A DNA stretch of 16,424 nt, taken from contig NZCH01000069.1 of the NCBI GenBank assembly GCA_002688155.1, positions 1 through 16,424 of the forward strand. The letters are read 5' to 3'. The position numbers and the translations under genes were made by a program. Numbering within the stretch: position 1 is the stretch's first letter; every line of letters starts with the position of its first letter. The notes beneath the pieces are model-generated. The model did not search any database. It saw only the letters and a program-made list of their open reading frames with translations, and was not told the origin of the DNA. Shown one piece after another: positions 1 to 7,904 of the stretch. This DNA comes from Phycisphaerae bacterium. GTDB lineage: Bacteria; Planctomycetota; Phycisphaerae; Phycisphaerales; Phycisphaeraceae.

Positions 1-866
1 AATCCAACAATTTCGCCGCACCGCACCGACAGCGAGACAGGCTCGTCCGTGCCGGGGACGCGCAGCGCACTTAGCTGCAACATCAAATCACCGGTCGCAT
101 GAGTCGGCTCGTGGTAGTACTGCTCAAGGTCGCGGCCGACCATCAACCGAATCATCGCGTCGTGATCGATTTGTGCGTGTGACAGTTCACCCGCATTGCA
201 GCCGTCACGCAGCACCGCCACGCGGTCGGCAACGGCGCTCACCTCACCGAGCCGGTGCGAAATGTAAATGATGCTCACGCCGCACGAGCGAAGGTCACGC
301 ATCACATCGAACAACTGATCTGTCTCGCGCTTCGAGAGGCTGCTGGTCGGCTCGTCCATAATCAGCACGCGTGCATTCATCGAAAGTACGCGAGCGAGTT
401 CGACGAGTTGCCGCCGCCCCGGCGACAGCAATGCGACCGGCGTGGAGGGCTCGCAGTCGAGCAACACTTTCTTCAACGCGACGCGTGTGTCCGCGTGCAA
501 GCGTTTGCGATCGATCAAACCAACACGCCCCAACCGCCTCGGTTCGCGGCCAAGGAACACGTTGCCCGAAATGTCCAGGTTGTCCGTCAGGTTCAGTTCC
601 TGGTGAATCAGTGCGATGCCGTGCGCGCTGGCGTCGCGGACGGATTCGATCGCAGTCGGTCGGCCATCCAATTGGATCGCACCCGCGTCGGCGCGTTCGA
701 TGCCGGCAAGGATCTTCATCAGCGTGCTTTTGCCGGCGCCGTTCTCGCCGATGACCGCGAGAATTTCGCCCCTGTGCAGCGTCAGGCCGACGTTGTGCAA
801 CGCGAGCACACCGGGGTAGCGCTTGGTGAGGTTGGTGGCGAGCAGGACCGGTGGTGGGTCAGACAT
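1..866 (-). CDS. Sugar ABC transporter ATP-binding protein (RbsA/XylG/MglA type), 3' end outside the window
   Basis: This is the cytoplasmic ATPase that powers a sugar importer of the ribose/xylose/galactose class. The first 288 residues are visible and contain one complete nucleotide-binding domain: Walker A GENGAGKST at 40-48, Q-loop Q89, signature LSPGRRQ at 148-154, Walker B VLIMDEP at 167-173 and the switch histidine H204. The sequence then enters the linker and first strand of a second domain, as expected for the duplicated ATPases of this family (usually about 500 residues), and leaves the window. The signature has Pro-Gly-Arg-Arg where relatives usually have a Gly-Gln pair. The start ATG at 866 lies 66 bases after the stop of the binding-protein gene, so the two are probably co-transcribed. 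There is no strong ribosome binding site before it. The permease gene should lie beyond the left edge. The sugar cannot be told. Confidence 0.93.
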   Translation of the reverse strand, partial: MSDPPPVLLATNLTKRYPGVLALHNVGLTLHRGEILAVIGENGAGKSTLMKILAGIERADAGAIQLDGRPTAIESVRDASAHGIALIHQELNLTDNLDISGNVFLGREPRRLGRVGLIDRKRLHADTRVALKKVLLDCEPSTPVALLSPGRRQLVELARVLSMNARVLIMDEPTSSLSKRETDQLFDVMRDLRSCGVSIIYISHRLGEVSAVADRVAVLRDGCNAGELSHAQIDHDAMIRLMVGRDLEQYYHEPTHATGDLMLQLSALRVPGTDEPVSLSVRCGEIVG

Positions 867-932
867 AAGTTTGCTGGCGTGGGACCCCCGCCACAACGCG
901 CGGCGTTCACAGTGGCGGACCAGGCAAATCGA

Positions 933-1985
933 TCACGGCATCGGCACGTCGTTGAGTTCGTCGATGATGCCCTGCCGGCGTTCGATTGCGTTCTGGGCGT
1001 CCAGTTTGCCGACGAAGATCATGATGTCGCCGCCGTCGGGCAGCGCCTGTTTGATCAGTTTGCCCGCTTCGTGACCCGCTTTGTAGTTGTTCGTGCCCAC
1101 GTAGCACATGCGATCGCTGTCCGCGGCATCCGAATCGTGGCAGAACACGGGCATCACCTTCGCGGCCTCGTTGATCATGCCTATCTGGTTTGCCGAATCG
1201 ATCGGGCTGATCGCCAGACCATCAAGTTTCCTGGCGATCGCGGTTTCGACGAACCGCCGCTGCTCGGCCGCCGGGTCGCCGGTGGGCATGTGAAAGTCAC
1301 ATTCGGCGTTGAACTCGCGCTCGGCGTGGCGCACGCCGACCTGCGCGTAACGCCAGAAGTCGGCGGCTGCGTTTGAAATAAACGAAAGTCGCACCGGCAT
1401 CACATCCGCGTCGGCCGGCGCAACGCCCGCGGCGTCAAAATCTCCCTGCAACGTCGCCAGATGTTTCAGATATGCCGACGCGTCCGGCGCGGACTCGATG
1501 ACCTTGACAGGCACCTCCATGACCCGGTCTTCGGGGATGACCGACCGATCGCCACGCGCGACGGACGCGAGCATGCGCACGCACTGATATCCGAATTCGT
1601 AAGGCTGCTGCACAATGGTGCCTTCAATGTGCCCGTCGATGATGCCCCGTAACACATCGACCTCCTCGTCGAAACAGACGATGATGACCTTTCCGTGCAA
1701 GCCGGCGTCCTTGACAGCCGACAGAATTGCAGGCCCGTTGTATGCCCACAGACCAACCAGACAATCAATTTGGGGGTACTTGGTCAGCGTGTCTTCGACG
1801 TTTTGCTTGGCGCGCGCCAGGTCGACCTGGTCGGTGCGTGTGTCGATGACGTTGTACTTCGACGTTGGCCCGTCACCTGGCAACTTTGGTGCGGTGTCCG
1901 ATGGGTCGTCGCGCGTGCAGGCTGGCAGGGTCAGGCACATGGTGACGATGGCGATAATCGGTGTGCGGGGACTCTTACGGATCAT
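933..1985 (-). CDS. Sugar-binding lipoprotein of an ABC importer (type I periplasmic-binding fold), with circularly permuted halves
   Basis: This lipoprotein captures the substrate for the ABC importer encoded next to it. The chosen start is ATG 1985, because AAAGG lies 6 bases upstream; a TTG 15 bases earlier is less likely. A lipoprotein signal ends in the lipobox LPAC with Cys23. The order of the rest is abnormal. Residues 43-165 match the second half of RbsB-like proteins: YNVIDTRTDQ, then VEDTLTKYPQIDCLVGLWAYN, then IVCFDE, then IIDGHIEGTIVQQPYEFG. A linker of about 30 residues follows. Residues 197-346 match the first half: VRLSFISNAAADFW, DGLAISPIDSANQ, PVFCHDSDA, YVGTNNYKAGHEAG and ERRQGIIDEL, after which the gene stops. 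Each half occurs once, and total length (350 residues) is normal. The break falls at the helix-to-strand loop that precedes YNVIDTR in the normal order. The family call is firm. The permutation is read directly from the motif order. Confidence 0.9.
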   Translation of the reverse strand: MIRKSPRTPIIAIVTMCLTLPACTRDDPSDTAPKLPGDGPTSKYNVIDTRTDQVDLARAKQNVEDTLTKYPQIDCLVGLWAYNGPAILSAVKDAGLHGKVIIVCFDEEVDVLRGIIDGHIEGTIVQQPYEFGYQCVRMLASVARGDRSVIPEDRVMEVPVKVIESAPDASAYLKHLATLQGDFDAAGVAPADADVMPVRLSFISNAAADFWRYAQVGVRHAEREFNAECDFHMPTGDPAAEQRRFVETAIARKLDGLAISPIDSANQIGMINEAAKVMPVFCHDSDAADSDRMCYVGTNNYKAGHEAGKLIKQALPDGGDIMIFVGKLDAQNAIERRQGIIDELNDVPMP

Positions 1986-2023
1986 GGCGGACCTTTGCAA
2001 CGAGGAGAGAATGCACAGGCACT

Positions 2024-2043
2024 TTAACGCGGGGACGCGTTAA
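2024..2043. promoter_or_regulatory. Perfect 8-bp inverted repeat, candidate operator between divergent sugar genes
   Basis: TTAACGCG, a 4-base spacer and CGCGTTAA form a perfect palindrome 38 bases upstream of the sugar-binding protein start and about 90 bases upstream of the divergent epimerase. On the minus strand TTGCGA sits 17 bases before TTAAAG, so the palindrome would cover the spacer and -10 region of a weak promoter for the transporter. That position fits a repressor operator. No regulator gene is in the window, and a hairpin in the leader is an alternative. Confidence 0.4.
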
Positions 2044-2131
2044 GTCGCAAGCGGCAGCGCGGTCGTGTGCGGCGCATCGGGGTAGGCGGTAAACTGTCCA
2101 GTCTCAATCGCGAACAGCGGAGCCATTCAAC

Positions 2132-2974
2132 ATGATTAAGGGTATCAGTTACTGGTCGGTGGTCGGCGGGTTGGAGAATACTTGTCCGGTCGACGCGGCG
2201 ATGGGCCAGGTCAAGGCCGCGGGGTTTGACGCGATCGAACTGTGCATCGCGCCCGAAGGTGTGCTCACACCACAGACAGATCAGGCCACTTGTGAGGGCT
2301 ATCGCAAGATGGCCGATGACAGCGGCGTGACGCTCGAGACGATGGCCAGCGGTATGAGCTGGGCGTTCAGCCCGTCGGATCTGGACGCGTCGGTACGGCA
2401 AAAATCAATCGATCTGCACGTGGGTGCGATTCAGCGCGCCGCGTGGCTGGGTTGTGACGCGATGCTGTTCGTGCCGGGCGCGGTGAAGATCCCCTGGGAG
2501 CCCGGTTTCGGCCCGGTGCCGTACGATCAAGCCGTCGAATGGGCGCGCGACGCCGTAACGCGCGTCGGCGAAGAAGCCGACAAGGTCGGCGTCGACCTGT
2601 GCGTTGAGAACGTGTGGAACGGCCTGTTCTATTCGCCGCTGGAATTCGCCCAGTTCATCGACTCGTTCAACTCCGACTGCGTGGGCGTCTACTTCGACAC
2701 CGGCAATGTGCAAGGCTATCACCAGCACCCGCCGCACTGGATCAACATCCTGGGCAAGCGCATCAAACGTGTGCACATCAAAGACTTCAAGAACGAAGTC
2801 GGCACACTTGACGGTTTCTGTGATCTGCTCGACGGCGATCAGCCATGGTCCGAGACGATCGCAGCATTAAAGAGCATTGGCTACGACAAAACGATCATTG
2901 CCGAGATGATCCCTCCCGACGAAGGCATCCTCGATCGCACCAGCGCGGCGATGGACAAGATTCTTGCGATGTGA
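2132..2974 (+). CDS. Sugar phosphate isomerase/epimerase (xylose isomerase-like TIM barrel)
   Basis: This 280-residue protein belongs to the AP-endonuclease-2/xylose isomerase-like TIM-barrel family, whose members interconvert ketoses or their derivatives with a divalent metal. The four metal ligands of the tagatose/psicose 3-epimerase type can be placed: E159 in CVENVWNG, D189 in YFDTGN, H215 in VHIKDF and E258 in IAEMIPP. Length is normal for the family. ATG 2132 is preceded by GGAG 10 bases upstream. The gene is divergent from the sugar importer, across a short region that holds a palindrome, and it converges on a dehydrogenase-epimerase operon. It probably acts on the sugar brought in by that importer. 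The exact substrate cannot be read from sequence. Acting on a keto-inositol, like IolE relatives, is an alternative. Confidence 0.88.
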   Translation: MIKGISYWSVVGGLENTCPVDAAMGQVKAAGFDAIELCIAPEGVLTPQTDQATCEGYRKMADDSGVTLETMASGMSWAFSPSDLDASVRQKSIDLHVGAIQRAAWLGCDAMLFVPGAVKIPWEPGFGPVPYDQAVEWARDAVTRVGEEADKVGVDLCVENVWNGLFYSPLEFAQFIDSFNSDCVGVYFDTGNVQGYHQHPPHWINILGKRIKRVHIKDFKNEVGTLDGFCDLLDGDQPWSETIAALKSIGYDKTIIAEMIPPDEGILDRTSAAMDKILAM

Positions 2975-3123
2975 GGGCGTGGTGAACCGCGGCTGACGAA
3001 GCACCCAATTACCCAATGGCCAGGGAAGTGCCGCACTTGAGTACGTAGCGGCAGCACCGCATGTGCGCCCGGCGACGCCCCCCGATCATGCGATGAGTGG
3101 GCAAAGGTTTGCAGGTGTGGAAA

Positions 3124-3147
3124 CCGGTCGCAAGCGACTGGGCAAAA
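3124..3147 (+). repeat. Palindromic repeat, copy 1 of 5
   Basis: CCGGTCG, loop CAAG and CGACTGG form a stem of 7 pairs including one G-T pair, followed by GGCAAAA. It lies in the 196-bp gap between two convergent genes, the isomerase ending at 2974 and the dehydrogenase ending at 3171. Nothing else recognisable was seen in this gap. There is no T-run, so it is not a standard intrinsic terminator. Confidence 0.7.
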
Positions 3148-3170
3148 CCGACGGCATTGACAATGCGCCG

Positions 3171-4181
3171 TTACATCGTCACCGGCGCGCCTGTTCGCAC
3201 GCTCTGAACTTCCGCCTCCACGATACGGATTGCCGCGACGGCGTCGTCGACGGTTACAACCGACGGTGGTTCGCCCTTTTCGATGCAGTCGGCGAAGTAC
3301 GCGAGTTCCACTTCCTGCCCGCTCTTGGATTCGATGGTGATCACTTCCGTGTTGCCGCCCTGGTGAATCACCAGCGCCTCGTCACCACGGTCGAGGTTGT
3401 AGTCGATCGTCGCGTTTTCAAAGTTGATGGTGTATCGCATCGTGAACCCGAAACCGCCGGACATCGCCCATCCGCCTTCGGCAACGACCAGTGGCACGTC
3501 GTCGTACAGGTATGTCGTTACGAGGTGATCAACCTCGCCGGTATGTTTGACATACCCGTGACTGCTCACGCCGTTGGGCACGCCGAACAGATACTGGACA
3601 AAGTCGGTGTCGTGGAGGTGCAGGTCCAGCGCCGCGCCGCCGGACAGCGCGCCGTCCTGATACCAGCCCGGCGGTGGGTCTGAAACACGTCGGAAATTGG
3701 CGGCCAGCACCTTGCCGAACCGGCCGTTGTCCAGCACCTCCTTGGCCCACGACCAACCCGGCCAGAAGCGGATGCACATCGCCGGCATGAAGTAGCCTTC
3801 CGACTGATTCGCCGCGGTGGCGATCTGCCGTGCATCCGAACTGGTGCGCGCCAGCGGCTTCTCGCACACGACGTGCTTGCCCGCCTTCGTCGCCGCCAGC
3901 GCCACATCCTTGTGACCTGGTGTCTGCACGCAAATGTCGATAACGTCAACGTCGTCCATCGCCACGAGTTCTTTGTAGTCCGTCGTCGACGCAACGCCGT
4001 CCATCGGCAACTGGCTCGTCCCCCCGGTCGGCAGGTTGCCCCAAACGGTCGACATGTCGCCCTTGGCGCGATGCGGGTCGATGTCCGCCAGCGCGGTGAC
4101 CTGCGTGTTGGGTATGTTCGCGTACGCATCGAAATGCGTACGTCCCATGAAACCCACGCCAACGAGTCCAACACGAACCAT
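3171..4181 (-). CDS. Gfo/Idh/MocA family NAD(P)-dependent oxidoreductase
   Basis: This is a 336-residue dehydrogenase of the family that oxidises or reduces sugars, inositols and their derivatives. The Rossmann motif GVGFMG is at residues 8-13 with LADID at 31-35 ending the second strand. The family motif CEKPLA at 106-111 carries the catalytic lysine K108, and GGAALDLHLHDTD at 181-193 carries the usual active-site histidine region. ATG 4181 is preceded by AGGAG 8 bases upstream. The gene is second in a minus-strand operon, 49 bases after a sugar isomerase/epimerase gene. Paired dehydrogenase and epimerase genes are common in planctomycete sugar catabolism, often as oxidation, epimerisation or elimination steps on keto-sugars. 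Substrate is unknown. The product has no visible signal peptide and is probably cytoplasmic. Confidence 0.92.
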   Translation of the reverse strand: MVRVGLVGVGFMGRTHFDAYANIPNTQVTALADIDPHRAKGDMSTVWGNLPTGGTSQLPMDGVASTTDYKELVAMDDVDVIDICVQTPGHKDVALAATKAGKHVVCEKPLARTSSDARQIATAANQSEGYFMPAMCIRFWPGWSWAKEVLDNGRFGKVLAANFRRVSDPPPGWYQDGALSGGAALDLHLHDTDFVQYLFGVPNGVSSHGYVKHTGEVDHLVTTYLYDDVPLVVAEGGWAMSGGFGFTMRYTINFENATIDYNLDRGDEALVIHQGGNTEVITIESKSGQEVELAYFADCIEKGEPPSVVTVDDAVAAIRIVEAEVQSVRTGAPVTM

Positions 4182-4201
4182 GGCCGTCTCCTGTGTAACC
4201 G

Positions 4202-4223
4202 CGTCCGATCGTCGTCCGATCGT
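4202..4223. repeat. Two tandem copies of an 11-bp unit in an operon gap
   Basis: The 11-base unit CGTCCGATCGT occurs twice head to tail in the 49-bp gap between the epimerase and dehydrogenase genes. Each copy contains the palindrome CGATCG, and the spacing is one helical turn. It could be a protein-binding site or simply a small duplication. Confidence 0.5.
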
Positions 4224-4230
4224 CGCGGCG

Positions 4231-5073
4231 TTATATCGTACTCAAATAGGTATGGTTCAGAAACACGATCGCCTGGCGAATGTCGGGGATGCGCTGATCG
4301 CCGGCTTCGCGCTCGATCACCATGTTACCTGCGTACCCCAACTCGTTGAGCGTGGTGAAAAAAGCGGGCCAGTCGACGGCGCCCGTACCCACGGGCACCT
4401 CCTTACCCCAGGTGCCCGGCGTCTTCGCTGGTACGGCGTCCTTCAAGTGAATCTGTTTGAGATACGGGCCAAGAATGCGCGCCGCCTGCACCGGGTCACC
4501 CTTGGCGTAAAGGATCATGTTCGCCGGATCGAAATTAACGCCAACGCCCGGTCGGCCAAGTTCATCGAGAAACTGCTTGAGCGTCTCGGCCGACTCTTGC
4601 CCCGTCTCAAACCCAAGTTCAACGCCCTGTTCAGCGCACAGGTCCGCGATTTGGCCGATGCGCTGCAGAAGCGTCGCAAACGTCGGGGCATTCTTGTCAT
4701 CGGGCAAAAACCCCGCGTGAAACGTGATCAACTTGATGTCGAACTGCTGCATGACGGGCACGAGCCCCTGAATGTTGCGCCAGTTTTCGTCCCATGTCGC
4801 GTCGGGCACCACGCCACCAGATCGGCGAATAGAATCGAGCGTCGAATAGTCTTCCCCCACCGCGCCGAACATGCCCGACACAACCGTAACGCCCGCGTCA
4901 TCAAGTTTCACCTTCGCGTCAGCCCACGCCGGGTCGTCACGCACCGGATCGAAGGCAAGCTGAATGAATTTCATATCCAGCTCGCGCAATTGCGCAATCA
5001 GATCATCCGGGTCAGTCGGGTGCAACGACCAACTGCACAACGCGATACGCTGATCGACGTGCTGGTGTGTCAT
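4231..5073 (-). CDS. Sugar phosphate isomerase/epimerase, second copy
   Basis: This is a 280-residue TIM-barrel protein of the xylose isomerase-like family. Candidate metal ligands are E156 in GFETGQE, D182 in NFDPAN, H209 in IHLKDA and E254 in VIEREAG. The frame is open up to 5157, but ATG 5073 is the better start: GGAGAAG sits 8 bases before it, and the family domain begins directly after it. The gene is only distantly similar to the epimerase at 2132-2974 and probably catalyses a different step. It is first in an operon with the Gfo/Idh/MocA dehydrogenase, whose gene follows after 49 bases. The GFETGQE and IEREAG style is typical of myo-inositol or keto-sugar epimerases and dehydratases. 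The exact reaction is not readable. Confidence 0.88.
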   Translation of the reverse strand: MTHQHVDQRIALCSWSLHPTDPDDLIAQLRELDMKFIQLAFDPVRDDPAWADAKVKLDDAGVTVVSGMFGAVGEDYSTLDSIRRSGGVVPDATWDENWRNIQGLVPVMQQFDIKLITFHAGFLPDDKNAPTFATLLQRIGQIADLCAEQGVELGFETGQESAETLKQFLDELGRPGVGVNFDPANMILYAKGDPVQAARILGPYLKQIHLKDAVPAKTPGTWGKEVPVGTGAVDWPAFFTTLNELGYAGNMVIEREAGDQRIPDIRQAIVFLNHTYLSTI

Positions 5074-5124
5074 GATATGCTTCTCCATGCCCGCGCCGGC
5101 ATGTGCGGGTTGACGTAATCCGGC

Positions 5125-5130
5125 ATCATA
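5125..5130 (-). promoter_or_regulatory. Possible -10 box of the epimerase-dehydrogenase operon
   Basis: TATGAT on the minus strand lies about 50 bases before the ATG at 5073 and fits a sigma-70 -10 box. No good -35 hexamer is at standard spacing. The surrounding gap (5074-5284) contains no other gene and no clear terminator for ahcY. Confidence 0.25.
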
Positions 5131-5284
5131 TAGAAATCGGTCGCAGGCCACGATCAACGATACAGATGGGTTCTCGTTGCATGATCCTCGGGCGAATTAC
5201 CGCTTCGTGTGTCGTGCAGTGCCTGATGAACCCGAAGGAAAACGATCGTCTTCAAATACATACGGCGTTGTTACGGCCAACCGA

Positions 5285-6817
<1,533 letters not shown>

Positions 6818-6921
6818 GAAACAACGCTCCTTCGTTGGTTTGCAATTCATACGCGGCGGGTGCTTCGCCAGGTGCACCTTCGGTGCTATCGTTACGCGCG
6901 ACGCGCCGGGACACTGCGTAA

Positions 6922-6927
6922 TATGAT
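6922..6927 (+). promoter_or_regulatory. Possible -10 box upstream of the lipoprotein gene
   Basis: TATGAT lies 55 bases before the lipoprotein ATG, in the 164-bp divergent region shared with ahcY. The opposite strand reads TATCAT here and could serve ahcY. No convincing -35 hexamer is present, so this is a suggestion only. Confidence 0.22.
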
Positions 6928-6981
6928 AGTGCGCAGCGCGTTTGAGATCCTGCCGGTGCGACCGTCTTCTTGCAACAGATC

Positions 6982-7830
6982 ATGTTCAACCAACACAGAC
7001 AGAGCGTGCTGATGTTGCTGGTCGTCGCCATGCCGACGATGATCGTCGGCTGTGTCGAGACGCGCGTGGTGAATGACGGATGGAAGCAACTGCGGGCGCT
7101 GTCGGACAACCAGAATCGCGACCCGGACCGGCGTGACCGCGAGGACTCGATGTTTGCCCGATATGCGCGCTGGGCGATCCTGCTGGACACATTTGACGGT
7201 CCCGGCCATGAGCAGCACGCCCGGCAGTTGCTGGAGCAGCTTGCGACCCAGCACCACATGCCTGATTTGTGGATTCGCAGCGAGATGACGTGGTCGCAAC
7301 TGTACCGCGGACGGTATCGCCGGGCGGACCAGGACCAGGCGGCGCGCGACTTGCGTCAGACCCATCTGATTTCATTCGCCGGCGATCGTCGGTTCCGTGC
7401 TGCGGCGATCGTGCCCGTAGGCGCCGGGCCCATGCGGCTGGACGATCCGTTGGACCTGTACCAGTTCGCAGGCGATGACCTGATGACGCTGCAGATCGGC
7501 TATTACGACGAGCAATACGGCAAGGACTTTCGCGAAGCGGCGGAACTTGCGGCCAAGGAACTGCGCGAGCAGGGCGATCAGGCGTTCTACTACCACGGCC
7601 CCAACCGATCGCTGCTCACCGTCGGCCTGTTCGGGCAAGAGGACCTGGTTCAGCACACCACGCCCGGCCAGGACGGGCGGATTTTCGTACAGACCCAATA
7701 CAGCCAGCGCGTGGTCGAATTGCAAAAGAAGTATCCGCACAACCTGGGTAACGGGCTAACGCTGATGCAAAAGCAAGGCGGCAGGGACATCGGCACGCAG
7801 CCGAGTTCGCTGGTGCGGGTGCCAGATTGA
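6982..7830 (+). CDS. Lipoprotein with a C-terminal SPOR-like domain, otherwise uncharacterised
   Basis: The 282-residue product starts with a lipoprotein signal: a hydrophobic stretch at residues 9-22 and lipobox IVGC with Cys24. It should therefore be anchored in a membrane facing the periplasm. The middle is charged and contains no known motif. Residues of about 160-220 (LMTLQIGYYDE, FREAAELAAKELREQGDQAFYY, NRSLLTVGLFG) have the strand-helix-strand-helix-strand pattern of SPOR-like domains, which bind peptidoglycan in other bacteria. This assignment rests on pattern only. ATG 6982 is chosen over a TTG 12 bases earlier because it gives a compact signal peptide; neither has a clear ribosome binding site. 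The gene is divergent from ahcY and convergent with the glycosyltransferase gene. A role at the cell envelope is inferred. Confidence 0.75.
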   Translation: MFNQHRQSVLMLLVVAMPTMIVGCVETRVVNDGWKQLRALSDNQNRDPDRRDREDSMFARYARWAILLDTFDGPGHEQHARQLLEQLATQHHMPDLWIRSEMTWSQLYRGRYRRADQDQAARDLRQTHLISFAGDRRFRAAAIVPVGAGPMRLDDPLDLYQFAGDDLMTLQIGYYDEQYGKDFREAAELAAKELREQGDQAFYYHGPNRSLLTVGLFGQEDLVQHTTPGQDGRIFVQTQYSQRVVELQKKYPHNLGNGLTLMQKQGGRDIGTQPSSLVRVPD

Positions 7831-7877
7831 TTTGTGATTTGCGTTGGCCGATTTCATAATCCGGCGATTGGCGCACG

Positions 7878-7904
7878 TTTTCAGCCCCGTCGCTTGCGAC
7901 CGAT
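7878..7904 (-). repeat. Palindromic repeat, copy 2 of 5, overlapping a gene end
   Basis: On the minus strand this reads CGGTCG, CAAG, CGACGG and then GGCTGAAAA. It matches the other copies, with one mismatch in the stem. It lies at the convergent junction of the lipoprotein and glycosyltransferase genes. It supplies the last codons and the TGA stop of the glycosyltransferase. Confidence 0.65.

Noticed and set aside
255..1376. Open frame of 373 codons on the plus strand
   Set aside because: It lies antisense across the ABC ATPase and the binding protein, has no family motifs, and arises from high GC with the codon pattern of the real genes.
4036..5118. Open frame of 360 codons on the plus strand
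   Set aside because: It is antisense to the second epimerase and part of the dehydrogenase. It is arginine- and histidine-rich, as is usual for shadow frames in GC-rich DNA.
5238..5253. Palindrome GAAAACGATCGTCTTC after ahcY
   Set aside because: It has one mismatch, no loop and no T-run, and is likely chance in a CGATCG-rich sequence.
6818..6981. S-adenosylhomocysteine riboswitch upstream of ahcY
   Set aside because: A GGAGCGTTG stretch resembles the start of that riboswitch, but it is the ribosome binding site only 9 bases before the ATG. The remaining conserved stems have no room and are not found upstream.
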